Below, one piece after another: positions 16,833 through 24,076 of a stretch of 57,083 bases of DNA. The DNA is taken from the NCBI RefSeq assembly GCF_003574355.1, contig NZ_QWLB01000023.1:1-57083 (forward strand). The letters run 5' to 3'. Under the pieces are notes generated by a model. The model made no database searches. It was not told where the DNA came from and saw only the letters and a list, made by a program, of their open reading frames with translations. The stretch is from Meiothermus granaticius NBRC 107808 (GTDB lineage Bacteria > Deinococcota > Deinococci > Deinococcales > Thermaceae). A program made the position numbers and the translations under genes. Numbering within the stretch: position 1 is the stretch's first letter; each line of letters opens with the position of its first letter.

Positions 16833-17789
16833 TCAGCGGGGGGGTTGCTGAACCCCTTGCTGCAAACTGCGCAGATCGAGCAGGAAGTTTCCGCTCGAGG
16901 GCAACATCACCGTGTTGATGCCGGGGGCCAGCTTCTCAGCCACGGTGAGCTGGATGACCTCCGGCGAGGCCTTGATCGCGGCCCCGCGCAGGCTGATCGA
17001 GCGGGCCTCGCCCTCGGCCCGCAGGATCGCAGCGTCGCGCTCCCCCTTGGCCTGGGCTACGATTCGCTGCGCATCAATCTCGGCCTGACGTCGGCGGTTT
17101 TCGGCCACCTGAACCTGTTGTTCGGCGGTTTGCTTTTCTTCAATAACCTTCGCCACCGACGGGGGGATGTCAATTCGGCGCAGCAATACCGAGACCAGCT
17201 CGATGTGCTGGGCGTTCAAATCCTTTTTGAGGCCCTGGGTCACCGCGGCCTCGAGCTGGGTTCTTTGGGTGCTGATCAGCTCAGCGGCATTGAAGAGCCC
17301 CACCGCGTCGCGGATCTTGCTGCGAATCTGGGGGGTGATGAGGGTCTCGAGGTAGTTGGGGCCCAGGTTGCGGTGCAGCAGCGGGGCCTCCTCACGCTTG
17401 ATGCGGTATTGCACCGTCACATCTACCCCGATATCCAGCCCTTCCTTGCTGCGGGCGGTGATGGCATCCTCGCCCGGGCTGGCGTTGCCGCTTTTGCCCT
17501 GGGCCAGGGTCACTTCCTTAAGCCGAGCATCGTAGAGGATTACATTCTGCACCCCAGGCAGCAAGATGTGAAACCCTTCGCCCAAAGCCCCCGGCTGTAC
17601 CCCTCCAAAGACGTTGAAGACCACCCCCACATGGCCCGCCGGAACCACCACGAAGCTCCTCGAGACCACCGCGAACACCAGGCCGATCAGCAACAGCGGC
17701 ACCCCCAGGGCCCTGCGGCCTCCTGGCTGCGCCAGCAGGACAATTCCTAGGATTGCGAGGGCCAGCCCTACCAACAAAAAGAACCCCAT
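16833..17789 (-). CDS. SPFH/Band 7 protein, prohibitin-like
   Basis: A 318-residue membrane-anchored protein of the stomatin/prohibitin/flotillin/HflK superfamily. Two hydrophobic segments at the N-terminus (FFLLVGLALAILGIVLLAQ and LLLIGLVFAVVSR) precede the SPFH domain (SFVVVPAGHVGVVFNVFGG to about residue 230) and a Glu/Ala-rich helix (EEKQTAEQQVQVAENRRRQAEIDAQ) used for oligomer formation. Such proteins scaffold membrane domains and modulate FtsH-like proteases. A long GA-rich ribosome-binding site (GAGGAGG) precedes ATG 17789. Confidence 0.87.
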   Translation of the reverse strand: MGFFLLVGLALAILGIVLLAQPGGRRALGVPLLLIGLVFAVVSRSFVVVPAGHVGVVFNVFGGVQPGALGEGFHILLPGVQNVILYDARLKEVTLAQGKSGNASPGEDAITARSKEGLDIGVDVTVQYRIKREEAPLLHRNLGPNYLETLITPQIRSKIRDAVGLFNAAELISTQRTQLEAAVTQGLKKDLNAQHIELVSVLLRRIDIPPSVAKVIEEKQTAEQQVQVAENRRRQAEIDAQRIVAQAKGERDAAILRAEGEARSISLRGAAIKASPEVIQLTVAEKLAPGINTVMLPSSGNFLLDLRSLQQGVQQPPR

Positions 17790-17957
17790 AGTATCCCTCC
17801 TCCTCTTTCAGTATCGGGGATAAGGGGAGGAAACTTGACCTGGGTTATCGCGCCCCTCGCAGATGGGGCCACCCCAGGGGTGCTTGGGTTTCGAGTTTCC
17901 AGGCGGCTACGGTCCTATGCAGGACAAAGCCCTAAAGCCCTATAGATGAAGAGCGCT

Positions 17958-18233
17958 CTAATCTGCGGCGCTCGCCACATCCTGGGCTGAGCCTGAGGAT
18001 TTGCCCTCGGACTTGGTCTCGCCCCCCTCGGATTTAGGGGATGCGGGGTTTCCAGCGGCCTTACTGTCCTTGACGTACCAGCCCGAACCTTTGAAGATCA
18101 CTGCGGGGGCGAAGATCACCCGCTTGATCGGCTCGCCGGTCTGGGGGTGATGGGTGTAGGCCGGATCGTTGAAGCTTTGTTCGAACTCGTAGTGTTCGCC
18201 GGTGTTCAGGTTTTGATAAACGTACTTGGGCAT
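17958..18233 (-). CDS. FmdB-like protein lacking the zinc-ribbon cysteines
   Basis: A 91-residue protein whose first 55 residues follow the FmdB/putative regulatory protein pattern (MPKYVYQNLNTGEHYEFEQSFND, then PIKRVIFAPAVIFKGSGWYVKD). FmdB proteins normally carry two CxxC knuckles; this one has no cysteine at all, so it cannot be a zinc ribbon. The C-terminal 35 residues are a low-complexity Ser/Gly/Lys/Glu tail. It lies 168 nt upstream of the SPFH gene on the same strand. The family assignment rests on the conserved core; function is unknown. Confidence 0.75.
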   Translation of the reverse strand: MPKYVYQNLNTGEHYEFEQSFNDPAYTHHPQTGEPIKRVIFAPAVIFKGSGWYVKDSKAAGNPASPKSEGGETKSEGKSSGSAQDVASAAD

Positions 18234-18257
18234 CGCTCCACCTCTACCCTCAAGTAT

Positions 18258-18286
18258 ATTGACAGTCTCGCGCTTAGATTGTCAAT
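18258..18286. repeat. Inverted repeat upstream of the FmdB-like gene
   Basis: ATTGACA (18258-18264) and TGTCAAT (18280-18286) form a 7-bp inverted repeat with a 15-nt spacer in the divergent region between the FmdB-like gene and fthC. It overlaps a reverse-strand TATACT box (18258-18253), so it may be an operator; the TTGACA halves may also serve as divergent -35 boxes. Confidence 0.4.
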
Positions 18287-18335
18287 CTGGTCCAAGTGGG
18301 GTTAAGGCGTGGGGGCAGATGCCATACTAGAGCCG

Positions 18336-18887
18336 ATGGATAAGGGTCAATTGCGCAGCTGGGCTCGGGCTGTGCGGGCTAGGCTGGATATTCCCAGACT
18401 TTCCCGGCAGATCACCGCACATCTGGCGGGGTTTTTGCACCAGCAGGGGCTCGAGCAGGTTTTGCTGTACAGCGCTTTCGGTGACGAAATAGACCTCTCA
18501 GCCCTTCCAGAGCAGTACCCCGCTCACTACTACCTGCCCCGGGTAGACCGCTACGATCTCCGGATTCATCCGCTGCCCTGTCCGCTGGTTCTGCATCGCT
18601 ACGGGTTTCTCGAGCCGGCCCCTGACGCCCCTCTCGCCGACCCCAGGGTTCTACAGGCCATCTTGGTTCCAGGGCTGCTCTTCGATCGCCAGGGCCACCG
18701 GTTGGGGTATGGCAAAGGCTTTTATGATCGCCTCTTGGCCCGGCTGGGGCCGAGGGTGGTGACGGTGGGGGTGGCGCCAGAAGCATTGGTGGCTGAGCGC
18801 CTTCCCACCGATCCCTGGGATATCCCTGTGGGCTACATCGCCAGTGAGGCGGGGGTTTGGCCCTCAACCCCTCAGGGGGCAGCGTAA
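18336..18887 (+). CDS. fthC: 5-formyltetrahydrofolate cyclo-ligase
   Basis: A 183-residue enzyme that converts 5-formyl-THF to 5,10-methenyl-THF using ATP. The family signature RLGYGKGFYDRLL is present in the C-terminal half, and the length is typical. The start is taken as ATG 18336, 7 nt after a CATACT box (18323-18328); an upstream in-frame GTG at 18309 would include the promoter. Its 3' end overlaps the convergent LysM/M23 gene by 16 nt, leaving no space for a terminator. Confidence 0.9.
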   Translation: MDKGQLRSWARAVRARLDIPRLSRQITAHLAGFLHQQGLEQVLLYSAFGDEIDLSALPEQYPAHYYLPRVDRYDLRIHPLPCPLVLHRYGFLEPAPDAPLADPRVLQAILVPGLLFDRQGHRLGYGKGFYDRLLARLGPRVVTVGVAPEALVAERLPTDPWDIPVGYIASEAGVWPSTPQGAA

Positions 18888-19870
18888 TACCAAAGGGCCG
18901 GATTGGTCGGTGTGCCGCGGATGCGGATCTCGAAGTGGGAATGGGGGCCGTTGGAGAGGCCGGTGTTCCCCGAAAGCCCGATCAGATCCCCTGCCTTGAC
19001 CCGCTGACCCGGCTTGACCAAGATCTTGGAGAGATGCCAGAATCCGCTGCAGACCCCATCTCCGTGGTCTATGGTGACCCCATTGCCGCGCACGAAGAGC
19101 GCCTGAGCCAGTCCCACTACCCCGTCGGCCGGGGCCCGCACGGGAGTTCCCACCGGAACGCCGTAGTCAATGCCCTCGTGAAAGGAGTAGGTAGCGCCCT
19201 GGTCGTAGCTGCGGCGGGTACCGAAGGGATCGGTGATGCGGTTGGAGTTCACCGGTTTTTTCCAGTTGCCGCTCCACTGCTGGGGACGGTTCCAGTCGCA
19301 AGACCCCACCACCTTGGCCCGCTCGGCCCTCAGCGTATTGGGAACCAACAGGGCGGCTCGGTCGGGGGGGAGCTGTAGGATGAAGCGCCCAAAACTACCG
19401 GCCACCACCTGGATCTCCAGCCGAATTTCTTGGCCCTCCAATTCCACCGCGACGGGGTATATGCCCGGAGCCTGTAGGGCTGGAATCGGTAGCAGCACTC
19501 GGTTTTGCTGAATTGGATAGGTACTGCCCAAGAAGCGCACCTGTCCCGGCACGGCTTGGGTGGCGCTGAAGCGCAGTACCGCCACGTTGCCCTGCAGGGT
19601 TTGGCGGGGCCACTCGAGCGCCTCTATGGGGGTGGGTAGGTCGGTCCGGCGATTGACGGGAGGCGTTGGGGGTTGCCCACTGAGCCGGAGGGTCTGCCCT
19701 ACGCGAAGCTGGTTGGGATTGGAGAGGTTGTTGAGGGCCTCCAGACGCTCCACGGTGGTGCCGTACTGCTGAGCAATCCTGTAGAGGGTCTCTCCAGGTT
19801 GGACCACGTGGGTACTTTGAGCCAGGGCCAAGGAGGTGGCCAGGATCAGCCCTATGGATGCACGCCGCAT
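18872..19870 (-). CDS. Secreted LysM / M23 peptidase
   Basis: A 332-residue exported protein: signal peptide (about 1-17, ending SLALAQ), one LysM domain (HVVQPGETLYRIAQQYGTT, about 20-65) for peptidoglycan binding, a linker domain, and a C-terminal M23 lysostaphin-type peptidase (about 200-332). The zinc ligands are visible as HEGIDYG and HSHFE, with DHGDG between them. M23/LysM proteins either cut peptidoglycan or, if inactive, activate amidases; the intact motifs favour a hydrolase. It is the last gene of a reverse-strand group behind ccdA. Confidence 0.9.
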   Translation of the reverse strand: MRRASIGLILATSLALAQSTHVVQPGETLYRIAQQYGTTVERLEALNNLSNPNQLRVGQTLRLSGQPPTPPVNRRTDLPTPIEALEWPRQTLQGNVAVLRFSATQAVPGQVRFLGSTYPIQQNRVLLPIPALQAPGIYPVAVELEGQEIRLEIQVVAGSFGRFILQLPPDRAALLVPNTLRAERAKVVGSCDWNRPQQWSGNWKKPVNSNRITDPFGTRRSYDQGATYSFHEGIDYGVPVGTPVRAPADGVVGLAQALFVRGNGVTIDHGDGVCSGFWHLSKILVKPGQRVKAGDLIGLSGNTGLSNGPHSHFEIRIRGTPTNPALWYYAAP

Positions 19871-19932
19871 GGGGGTATGCTAACGGATTTCAATGAGGAA
19901 GGTCACGGAGCGGGAGCTGCCCTAGCTCAGGG

Positions 19933-20613
19933 CTATAACCGCTCGAGCAGCCAGGAGGGGACAATCCTATTGAACAGCGCATTGAGGGTGGTCCAGGTTC
20001 CGGAAAACAGCAGCACTCCGGTGACCAGCAGGGCCAGCCCCGAGACCACCTCAGCCCAGTGAGAGAAGCGGCCCGCTCGCTGCAGCACAGGCCGCACTCG
20101 GTCTGCGAACAAGGCCACCAGCAAAAAGGGAATGGCCAGCCCCAGGATGTAGGTCAGCACCAGCCCCACCCCGCCTCCGTTCACGGTTAGGCCGATAATT
20201 CCCCCCAGCACCGGGCCAATGCAGGGGGTCCACCCCAGACCGAGCACCACCCCCAGCACGAAGGCCCCCCAGGGGCGGCGGGTGTCCCCCTGATAGCGCA
20301 GGTTAACCCCTCGAGCCAGAAACGCGGGCCGCAACCCGAGCATATACAGCCCAAAGAGCACCAGGAACACCCCCCCTGCCCGGCTTAGCCAAGCCTGATT
20401 TTCCTTGAGCAGCGCTCCCAGCAGGGTGGCCGGTAGGCCAATCAGAATCAGGAAGACCAGCCCAAACCCCAGCACAAAGAACCCCGCGTTGAACAGGGGC
20501 CGCCCACGCTCACCGCCCAGGTAGAGCAGATAGGTGGGCACCAGCGGCAAAACGCAGGGGGATAAGAACGAGAGCAACCCAGCCACAAAGGCAGCAGTGA
20601 AGGTCAGGGTCAT
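19933..20613 (-). CDS. ccdA: Cytochrome c biogenesis protein CcdA
   Basis: A 226-residue membrane protein with six hydrophobic segments and the two CcdA cysteine motifs SPCVLPL (near residue 19) and TPCIGPV (near 130). CcdA carries reducing power from cytoplasmic thioredoxin across the membrane to thioredoxin-like proteins such as CcmG/ResA, keeping apocytochrome c thiols reduced. That fits the ccm operon about 0.8 kb away on the other strand and the TlpA-like protein further on. It follows the small membrane-protein gene in the aroQ group. Confidence 0.92.
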   Translation of the reverse strand: MTLTFTAAFVAGLLSFLSPCVLPLVPTYLLYLGGERGRPLFNAGFFVLGFGLVFLILIGLPATLLGALLKENQAWLSRAGGVFLVLFGLYMLGLRPAFLARGVNLRYQGDTRRPWGAFVLGVVLGLGWTPCIGPVLGGIIGLTVNGGGVGLVLTYILGLAIPFLLVALFADRVRPVLQRAGRFSHWAEVVSGLALLVTGVLLFSGTWTTLNALFNRIVPSWLLERL

Positions 20614-20682
20614 ACAGTTACAGGGTACTCGAGCCTCGGGGGGACAATTCAGCCACCCCCTGGATTGCTTCCGGGGGCTGGG

Positions 20683-20865
20683 TCACGGTTTTCGGCGAAC
20701 GAAGCTCAGCACAGCGAAATAGACCAGGCTGACCAATGCTCCTGCCACGAAACCCCCGAGCAGAGCATCCAGCCAGCCCCGCCCGCCCAGCCCCTCGACC
20801 AGGAAGCTGATCAACCAGAACCCGGCCCCTACCAGCAGGGCTTCGGCCAGCCGTAACCGCATCAA
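20683..20865 (-). CDS. Small two-helix membrane protein, unknown
   Basis: A 60-residue protein with two hydrophobic helices (LLVGAGFWLISFLVEGL and LLGGFVAGALVSLVYFAVLSF) and a basic C-terminus (VRRKP). No family recognised. Its ATG overlaps the aroQ stop (ATGA-type overlap, 20862-20865), so it is translated coupled to aroQ. It could be a small membrane subunit or insertion partner for CcdA, but nothing in the sequence shows that. Confidence 0.65.
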   Translation of the reverse strand: MMRLRLAEALLVGAGFWLISFLVEGLGGRGWLDALLGGFVAGALVSLVYFAVLSFVRRKP

Positions 20866-21299
20866 CCCCCCTCGAGCAGGTCGGCCAGGTAGACCAGGGC
20901 CATCCGATACGACATCGGCCCGAACCCGGAGATGAGGCCTTTGGCAGCGGCGGCTGTGACGGAGTGGCGGCGAAACTCCTCCCGGGCGTGGAGGTTGGAG
21001 AGGTGTACTTCCACCACCGGCAGCGGCTGGGCGCGGATGGCGTCCAGCACGGCCACAGAGTAATGGGTCAGGGCGGCGGGGTTGAGGATGATGGCCTTAA
21101 ACCCCTCCTCGGAGGCCCCTTGAATCCACTCAACCATCTGCCCCTCAAAGTTCGACTGGCGGCAGGCCACGCTAAATCCCAGCTCGGCCCCCCAGTCCTC
21201 GCACAGCTCCTCGAGCTCCTCGAGGGTGGTTTTGCCGTAAACTTCGGGCTCGCGCTTGCCCAAGCGGTTAAGGTTGGGACCATTGAGGATGAGGATCAT
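20862..21299 (-). CDS. aroQ: 3-dehydroquinate dehydratase, type II
   Basis: A 145-residue shikimate-pathway enzyme converting 3-dehydroquinate to 3-dehydroshikimate. Type II motifs are present: NGPNLNRLGKREPEVYG with the catalytic Tyr, NPAALTHYSVAVLDAI in place of the usual NPGAYTHTS, and VEVHLSNLHAREEFR with the active-site His and Arg. Family length is normal. A TACGAT box lies 8 nt before the ATG on the reverse strand, fitting a leaderless mRNA. It heads the group aroQ, small membrane protein, ccdA, LysM/M23 gene. Confidence 0.93.
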   Translation of the reverse strand: MILILNGPNLNRLGKREPEVYGKTTLEELEELCEDWGAELGFSVACRQSNFEGQMVEWIQGASEEGFKAIILNPAALTHYSVAVLDAIRAQPLPVVEVHLSNLHAREEFRRHSVTAAAAKGLISGFGPMSYRMALVYLADLLEGG

Positions 21300-21363
21300 T
21301 AGGTTACATCGTAAAGGGCTGGGAGCCAGCTAGCAAACCCACCCACCGCCAGAGGGGCGTGGT

Positions 21364-21369
21364 TAGAAT
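21364..21369 (+). promoter_or_regulatory. -10 box of leaderless ccm operon promoter
   Basis: TAGAAT ends 6 nt before the GTG start of ccmA. Confidence 0.6.
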
Positions 21370-21375
21370 CGGGGG

Positions 21376-22011
21376 GTGAATCGGTTGATCGAAGCCTCGA
21401 ACCTGGGCAAGCGCTATGGCCTGGACTGGGTGTTTCGGGGCCTTGAGTTCCGCCTGAACCCAGGGGAGGTGGTGGCCCTGCTCGGCCCTAACGGGGCCGG
21501 GAAAACCACCTTGCTGCGGGTGCTGGCGGGATTGGTGCGCCCTACCCAAGGGAAGCTGTTGCGGCAGGGGCGGGTGGGGCTGCTGGCCAATCCCCCGGCC
21601 TTTCACCGGCACTTTAGCGGGGAGGAAAACCTGCGGTATGCCCTGCGGCTCGAGGGGTTGCCCATTCGGGCGGAGGCCCTGAAGGCCGCCCTCAAGGCGG
21701 TGGGGTTGTCCCAACGCAAGCCGGTGCTCTCGTACTCGAGCGGGATGAAGAAGCGCCTGGCCATCGCACGAATCCGCTTGCTGAAGCCGGACATCTGGCT
21801 GCTCGACGAGCCCGAGGCCGCCCTCGATGCACAGGGGCGGGAACTGCTCGAGGGGCTGGTGCAGGAGGCTCGAGGTCGGAACGGGGTGGTGATCGCGACC
21901 CACGACCGGGGCTGGCTTTCCCACTGCGACCGGGCCCTAGACCTGGGTGCCCTACAGAAGGCCGACCCAGACCGGCCCAGTTCTGCCGATGCAGCCCGAA
22001 ACATCGGCTAG
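21376..22011 (+). CDS. ccmA: Haem exporter ATP-binding protein CcmA
   Basis: A 211-residue ABC ATPase with Walker A GPNGAGKTT, signature YSSGMKKRL and Walker B IWLLDEP. In System I cytochrome c maturation, CcmA powers release of holo-CcmE from CcmC with CcmB. The assignment rests on position: it is followed 12 nt later by ccmB, then ccmC, D, E, F, G and H. The GTG start follows a TAGAAT box by 6 nt, so this gene begins the operon. Confidence 0.88.
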   Translation: MNRLIEASNLGKRYGLDWVFRGLEFRLNPGEVVALLGPNGAGKTTLLRVLAGLVRPTQGKLLRQGRVGLLANPPAFHRHFSGEENLRYALRLEGLPIRAEALKAALKAVGLSQRKPVLSYSSGMKKRLAIARIRLLKPDIWLLDEPEAALDAQGRELLEGLVQEARGRNGVVIATHDRGWLSHCDRALDLGALQKADPDRPSSADAARNIG

Positions 22012-22023
22012 AGTGAGCCTGCT

Positions 22024-22686
22024 ATGCGTAGCCTCTGGTTAGCCCTGCGCGATCTCACCCTGGAATTCCGGGGGCGGGCGGGGATTCTCTCGGTGGTGTT
22101 CTTTCTAGCGGTGATGCTCTTCATCCTTGGCCTGGCTTTTGGCCCCAATCCGCAGGATCTCCAGCGCGCCGCACCGGGGGTGTTTTGGGTGGCCCTGGCC
22201 TTTGCTGGGAGTCTCCTGGCTAGCCGGGCTTTCGGCCTCGAGATCGAAGATGGTACCCTGGATGATCTGCTGTTGACCTCGGGTTCTAGGGAGTGGATTT
22301 ATCTGGGCAAGCTGGCCTTTCAGCTCGCGTTGCTGCTGGGGGTAGGGGTGCTGCTGCTCTTGATCACGGCGGGACTTTTTTATCTTCCCCTGGGCCCCTG
22401 GCCTTGGTATCTTCTGACTTTGGTGCTGGGTACGCTAGGCTACGCCGCGATTTCCACCTTCTACGCCGGGATGCTGGCCCGCTTGCGGGGGCGTGAGGTG
22501 CTCCTGCCCCTGCTGCTCTTCCCCCTGGTAGTGCCGGTGGTGCTCTCGGCGGTGCGGGCTACGGGCGATCTGGCCGGGGGGGTGCCTCCGGGGGAGGTGG
22601 CGGGTTGGTGGCAGCTGCTGGTGGTGTTTGATGTGGTCTATGTGGTGGCCTCGGGGCTGTTGTTTCCCTATGTGCTCGAGGGGTAA
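22024..22686 (+). CDS. ccmB: Haem exporter membrane protein CcmB
   Basis: A 220-residue membrane protein with six hydrophobic segments and the CcmB opening LALRDLTLEFRGR followed by FGLEIEDGTLDDLLLT. It forms the transmembrane half of the CcmAB ABC complex. The start is ATG 22024, 12 nt after ccmA. About 100 nt separate it from ccmC. Confidence 0.9.
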   Translation: MRSLWLALRDLTLEFRGRAGILSVVFFLAVMLFILGLAFGPNPQDLQRAAPGVFWVALAFAGSLLASRAFGLEIEDGTLDDLLLTSGSREWIYLGKLAFQLALLLGVGVLLLLITAGLFYLPLGPWPWYLLTLVLGTLGYAAISTFYAGMLARLRGREVLLPLLLFPLVVPVVLSAVRATGDLAGGVPPGEVAGWWQLLVVFDVVYVVASGLLFPYVLEG

Positions 22687-22755
22687 GCGGGGGGCCGGGG
22701 TCAGGGGGTTTGCCATCATGGTAAGGCGCTTTACTCGAGTCTCATCTGATTGCCT

Positions 22756-22761
22756 CATAAT
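22756..22761 (+). promoter_or_regulatory. Possible internal -10 box upstream of ccmC
   Basis: CATAAT lies 23 nt before the ccmC start and GAGGAG follows at 22773-22778, so ccmC could be transcribed from an internal promoter with a conventional ribosome-binding site. No good -35 box is visible. Confidence 0.35.
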
Positions 22762-22784
22762 GACATGAAGATAGAGGAGACCGC

Positions 22785-23480
22785 ATGCAACTGACGCGCT
22801 CGAGTGGTAAACGCGATGGCCTCACCCCGGCTTTGCTGGCCGGTGGTCTGTTGGGCTTGTTGGTGGGCTTTTACCTGGCCTTGAGTGCACCCCCCGATGT
22901 CAACCAGGGCTGGTTGGTACGCATCATGTACCTGCATGTCCCCATGGCCTGGCTGTGTTATCTGGCCATTTTTGGCACCCTGGGGTACTCGATCGCCTAT
23001 TTGGTGCGCCGTAACCCCCGCTATGACCGGATGGCCGCGGCCAGCGCGGAGCTCGGGCTGTTGTTCTCCGCCCTTACCGTGCTCTCGGGGGCCTTATGGG
23101 GACGCCCGACCTGGGGGGTGTACTGGACTTGGGAACCGCGGCTGACCACCTTCGCCATCTTGATCGCGGTGTATGTGGGGTATTTTGTGGTTCGGAGCGC
23201 GATCGAAGACCCCGAACTGCGGGCCAACGCCAGTGCGGCCATTGGGATCCTGGGTTCTATCAATGTACCCATCAGCTACATGTCGGTGAAGTGGTGGCGC
23301 AGCCTGCACCAGACCCAAACCATTGACCTCACCACCGGTAAGGTCAACATGGAGCCCTCCATGCTGCTGGCCCTGATGGTTAACCTGCTGGCCTTCACCC
23401 TGCTGTACATCGCTTTTGTGCGCCTGCGCGGGATCATCGCCGAGCGCGAGGCGGAGAAGCTCGAGGCCCAACATGGATGA
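22785..23480 (+). CDS. ccmC: Haem handling protein CcmC
   Basis: A 231-residue membrane protein with six hydrophobic segments and the Trp-rich haem motif WGVYWTWEPRL (WWD-like) in a periplasmic loop, flanked by conserved His in LHVPMAW. CcmC loads haem onto CcmE. GAGGAG precedes the ATG by about 6 nt. Its stop overlaps the ccmD start (ATGGATGA at 23473-23480). Confidence 0.92.
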   Translation: MQLTRSSGKRDGLTPALLAGGLLGLLVGFYLALSAPPDVNQGWLVRIMYLHVPMAWLCYLAIFGTLGYSIAYLVRRNPRYDRMAAASAELGLLFSALTVLSGALWGRPTWGVYWTWEPRLTTFAILIAVYVGYFVVRSAIEDPELRANASAAIGILGSINVPISYMSVKWWRSLHQTQTIDLTTGKVNMEPSMLLALMVNLLAFTLLYIAFVRLRGIIAEREAEKLEAQHG

Positions 23481-23586
23481 GGTTCTGCACAATCCGGCTA
23501 ATCCCTTTGTGGTCTGGGTGTATTTGCTCACCTATGCCCTGATCTTCGGTTACTTGGGGTACTTGTTGTGGCGGAGGCGCGGATGA
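23473..23586 (+). CDS. ccmD: CcmD-like small membrane protein
   Basis: A 37-residue protein beginning MDEVLHNPANPFVVWVY. It has one hydrophobic helix (VWVYLLTYALIFGYLGYLLW) and a basic RRRG tail, the typical size and topology of CcmD, which helps release haem-loaded CcmE from CcmABC. It overlaps ccmC by 8 nt and its TGA overlaps the ccmE ATG (ATGA at 23583-23586), so translation is coupled on both sides. It is easily missed because of its size. Confidence 0.8.
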   Translation: MDEVLHNPANPFVVWVYLLTYALIFGYLGYLLWRRRG

Positions 23587-24014
23587 AGCCCAAACACATC
23601 TTCGGGATCGTTCTGGTCGTGGGCGCACTGGCCTACCTGATTTTTGGTGGGCTGAGCAGCAACTTGGTGTACTTCATCACCCCCAGTGAGTACTTTCAGA
23701 ATGAGGCCAAGTACGCCAACCGTTCGGTACGGCTGGGGGGACTGGTCAAGGCGGGGACGGTTCGCTACAACAAGGACAACCTGCAGCTCAACTTCGTAGT
23801 GACCGACGGGGTGCGGGAGGTAGCGGTACGCTCGGTGGGCACGCCTCCAGCCTTGTTCAAAGAAAACCAGGGGGTGGTGGTGGAGGGAAAGTTCGCGGGC
23901 CAGGAGTTCCAGGGCACCAACCTGCTGGTCAAGCACTCCGAGGACTATCAGGCTCCCAAAACCGGCAACTACACCCCGGAGCAGATCAAGAAGATCATCC
24001 AGGAGACCAATTGA
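23583..24014 (+). CDS. ccmE: Cytochrome c-type biogenesis protein CcmE
   Basis: A 143-residue periplasmic haem chaperone: one N-terminal anchor (IFGIVLVVGALAYLIFGG), an OB-type beta barrel, and the haem-binding segment KHSEDY with His118 (covalent haem attachment) and Tyr122. The start is ATG 23583, overlapping the ccmD stop; an in-frame GTG at 23568 lies inside ccmD. Confidence 0.93.
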   Translation: MKPKHIFGIVLVVGALAYLIFGGLSSNLVYFITPSEYFQNEAKYANRSVRLGGLVKAGTVRYNKDNLQLNFVVTDGVREVAVRSVGTPPALFKENQGVVVEGKFAGQEFQGTNLLVKHSEDYQAPKTGNYTPEQIKKIIQETN

Positions 24015-24076
24015 TGGCTCGAGCTCCCTATAACCAGTGGCGTGCAGCTAGCTGCGCGGTTGGGAGGGGGCTGTGA
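24014..24076 (+). CDS. Possible 20-codon mini-ORF bridging ccmE and ccmF
   Basis: An ATG overlapping the ccmE stop (TGATG) opens a 20-codon frame (MARAPYNQWRAASCAVGRGL) whose TGA overlaps the ccmF start (GTGA). It thus fills the 58-nt gap exactly, with stop/start overlaps at both ends. It contains the 12-bp palindrome GCAGCTAGCTGC (24044-24055) and, near its end, the GGGAGGGGG ribosome-binding site of ccmF. It may be only a device for translational coupling; no homology is recognised. Confidence 0.35.
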   Translation: MARAPYNQWRAASCAVGRGL

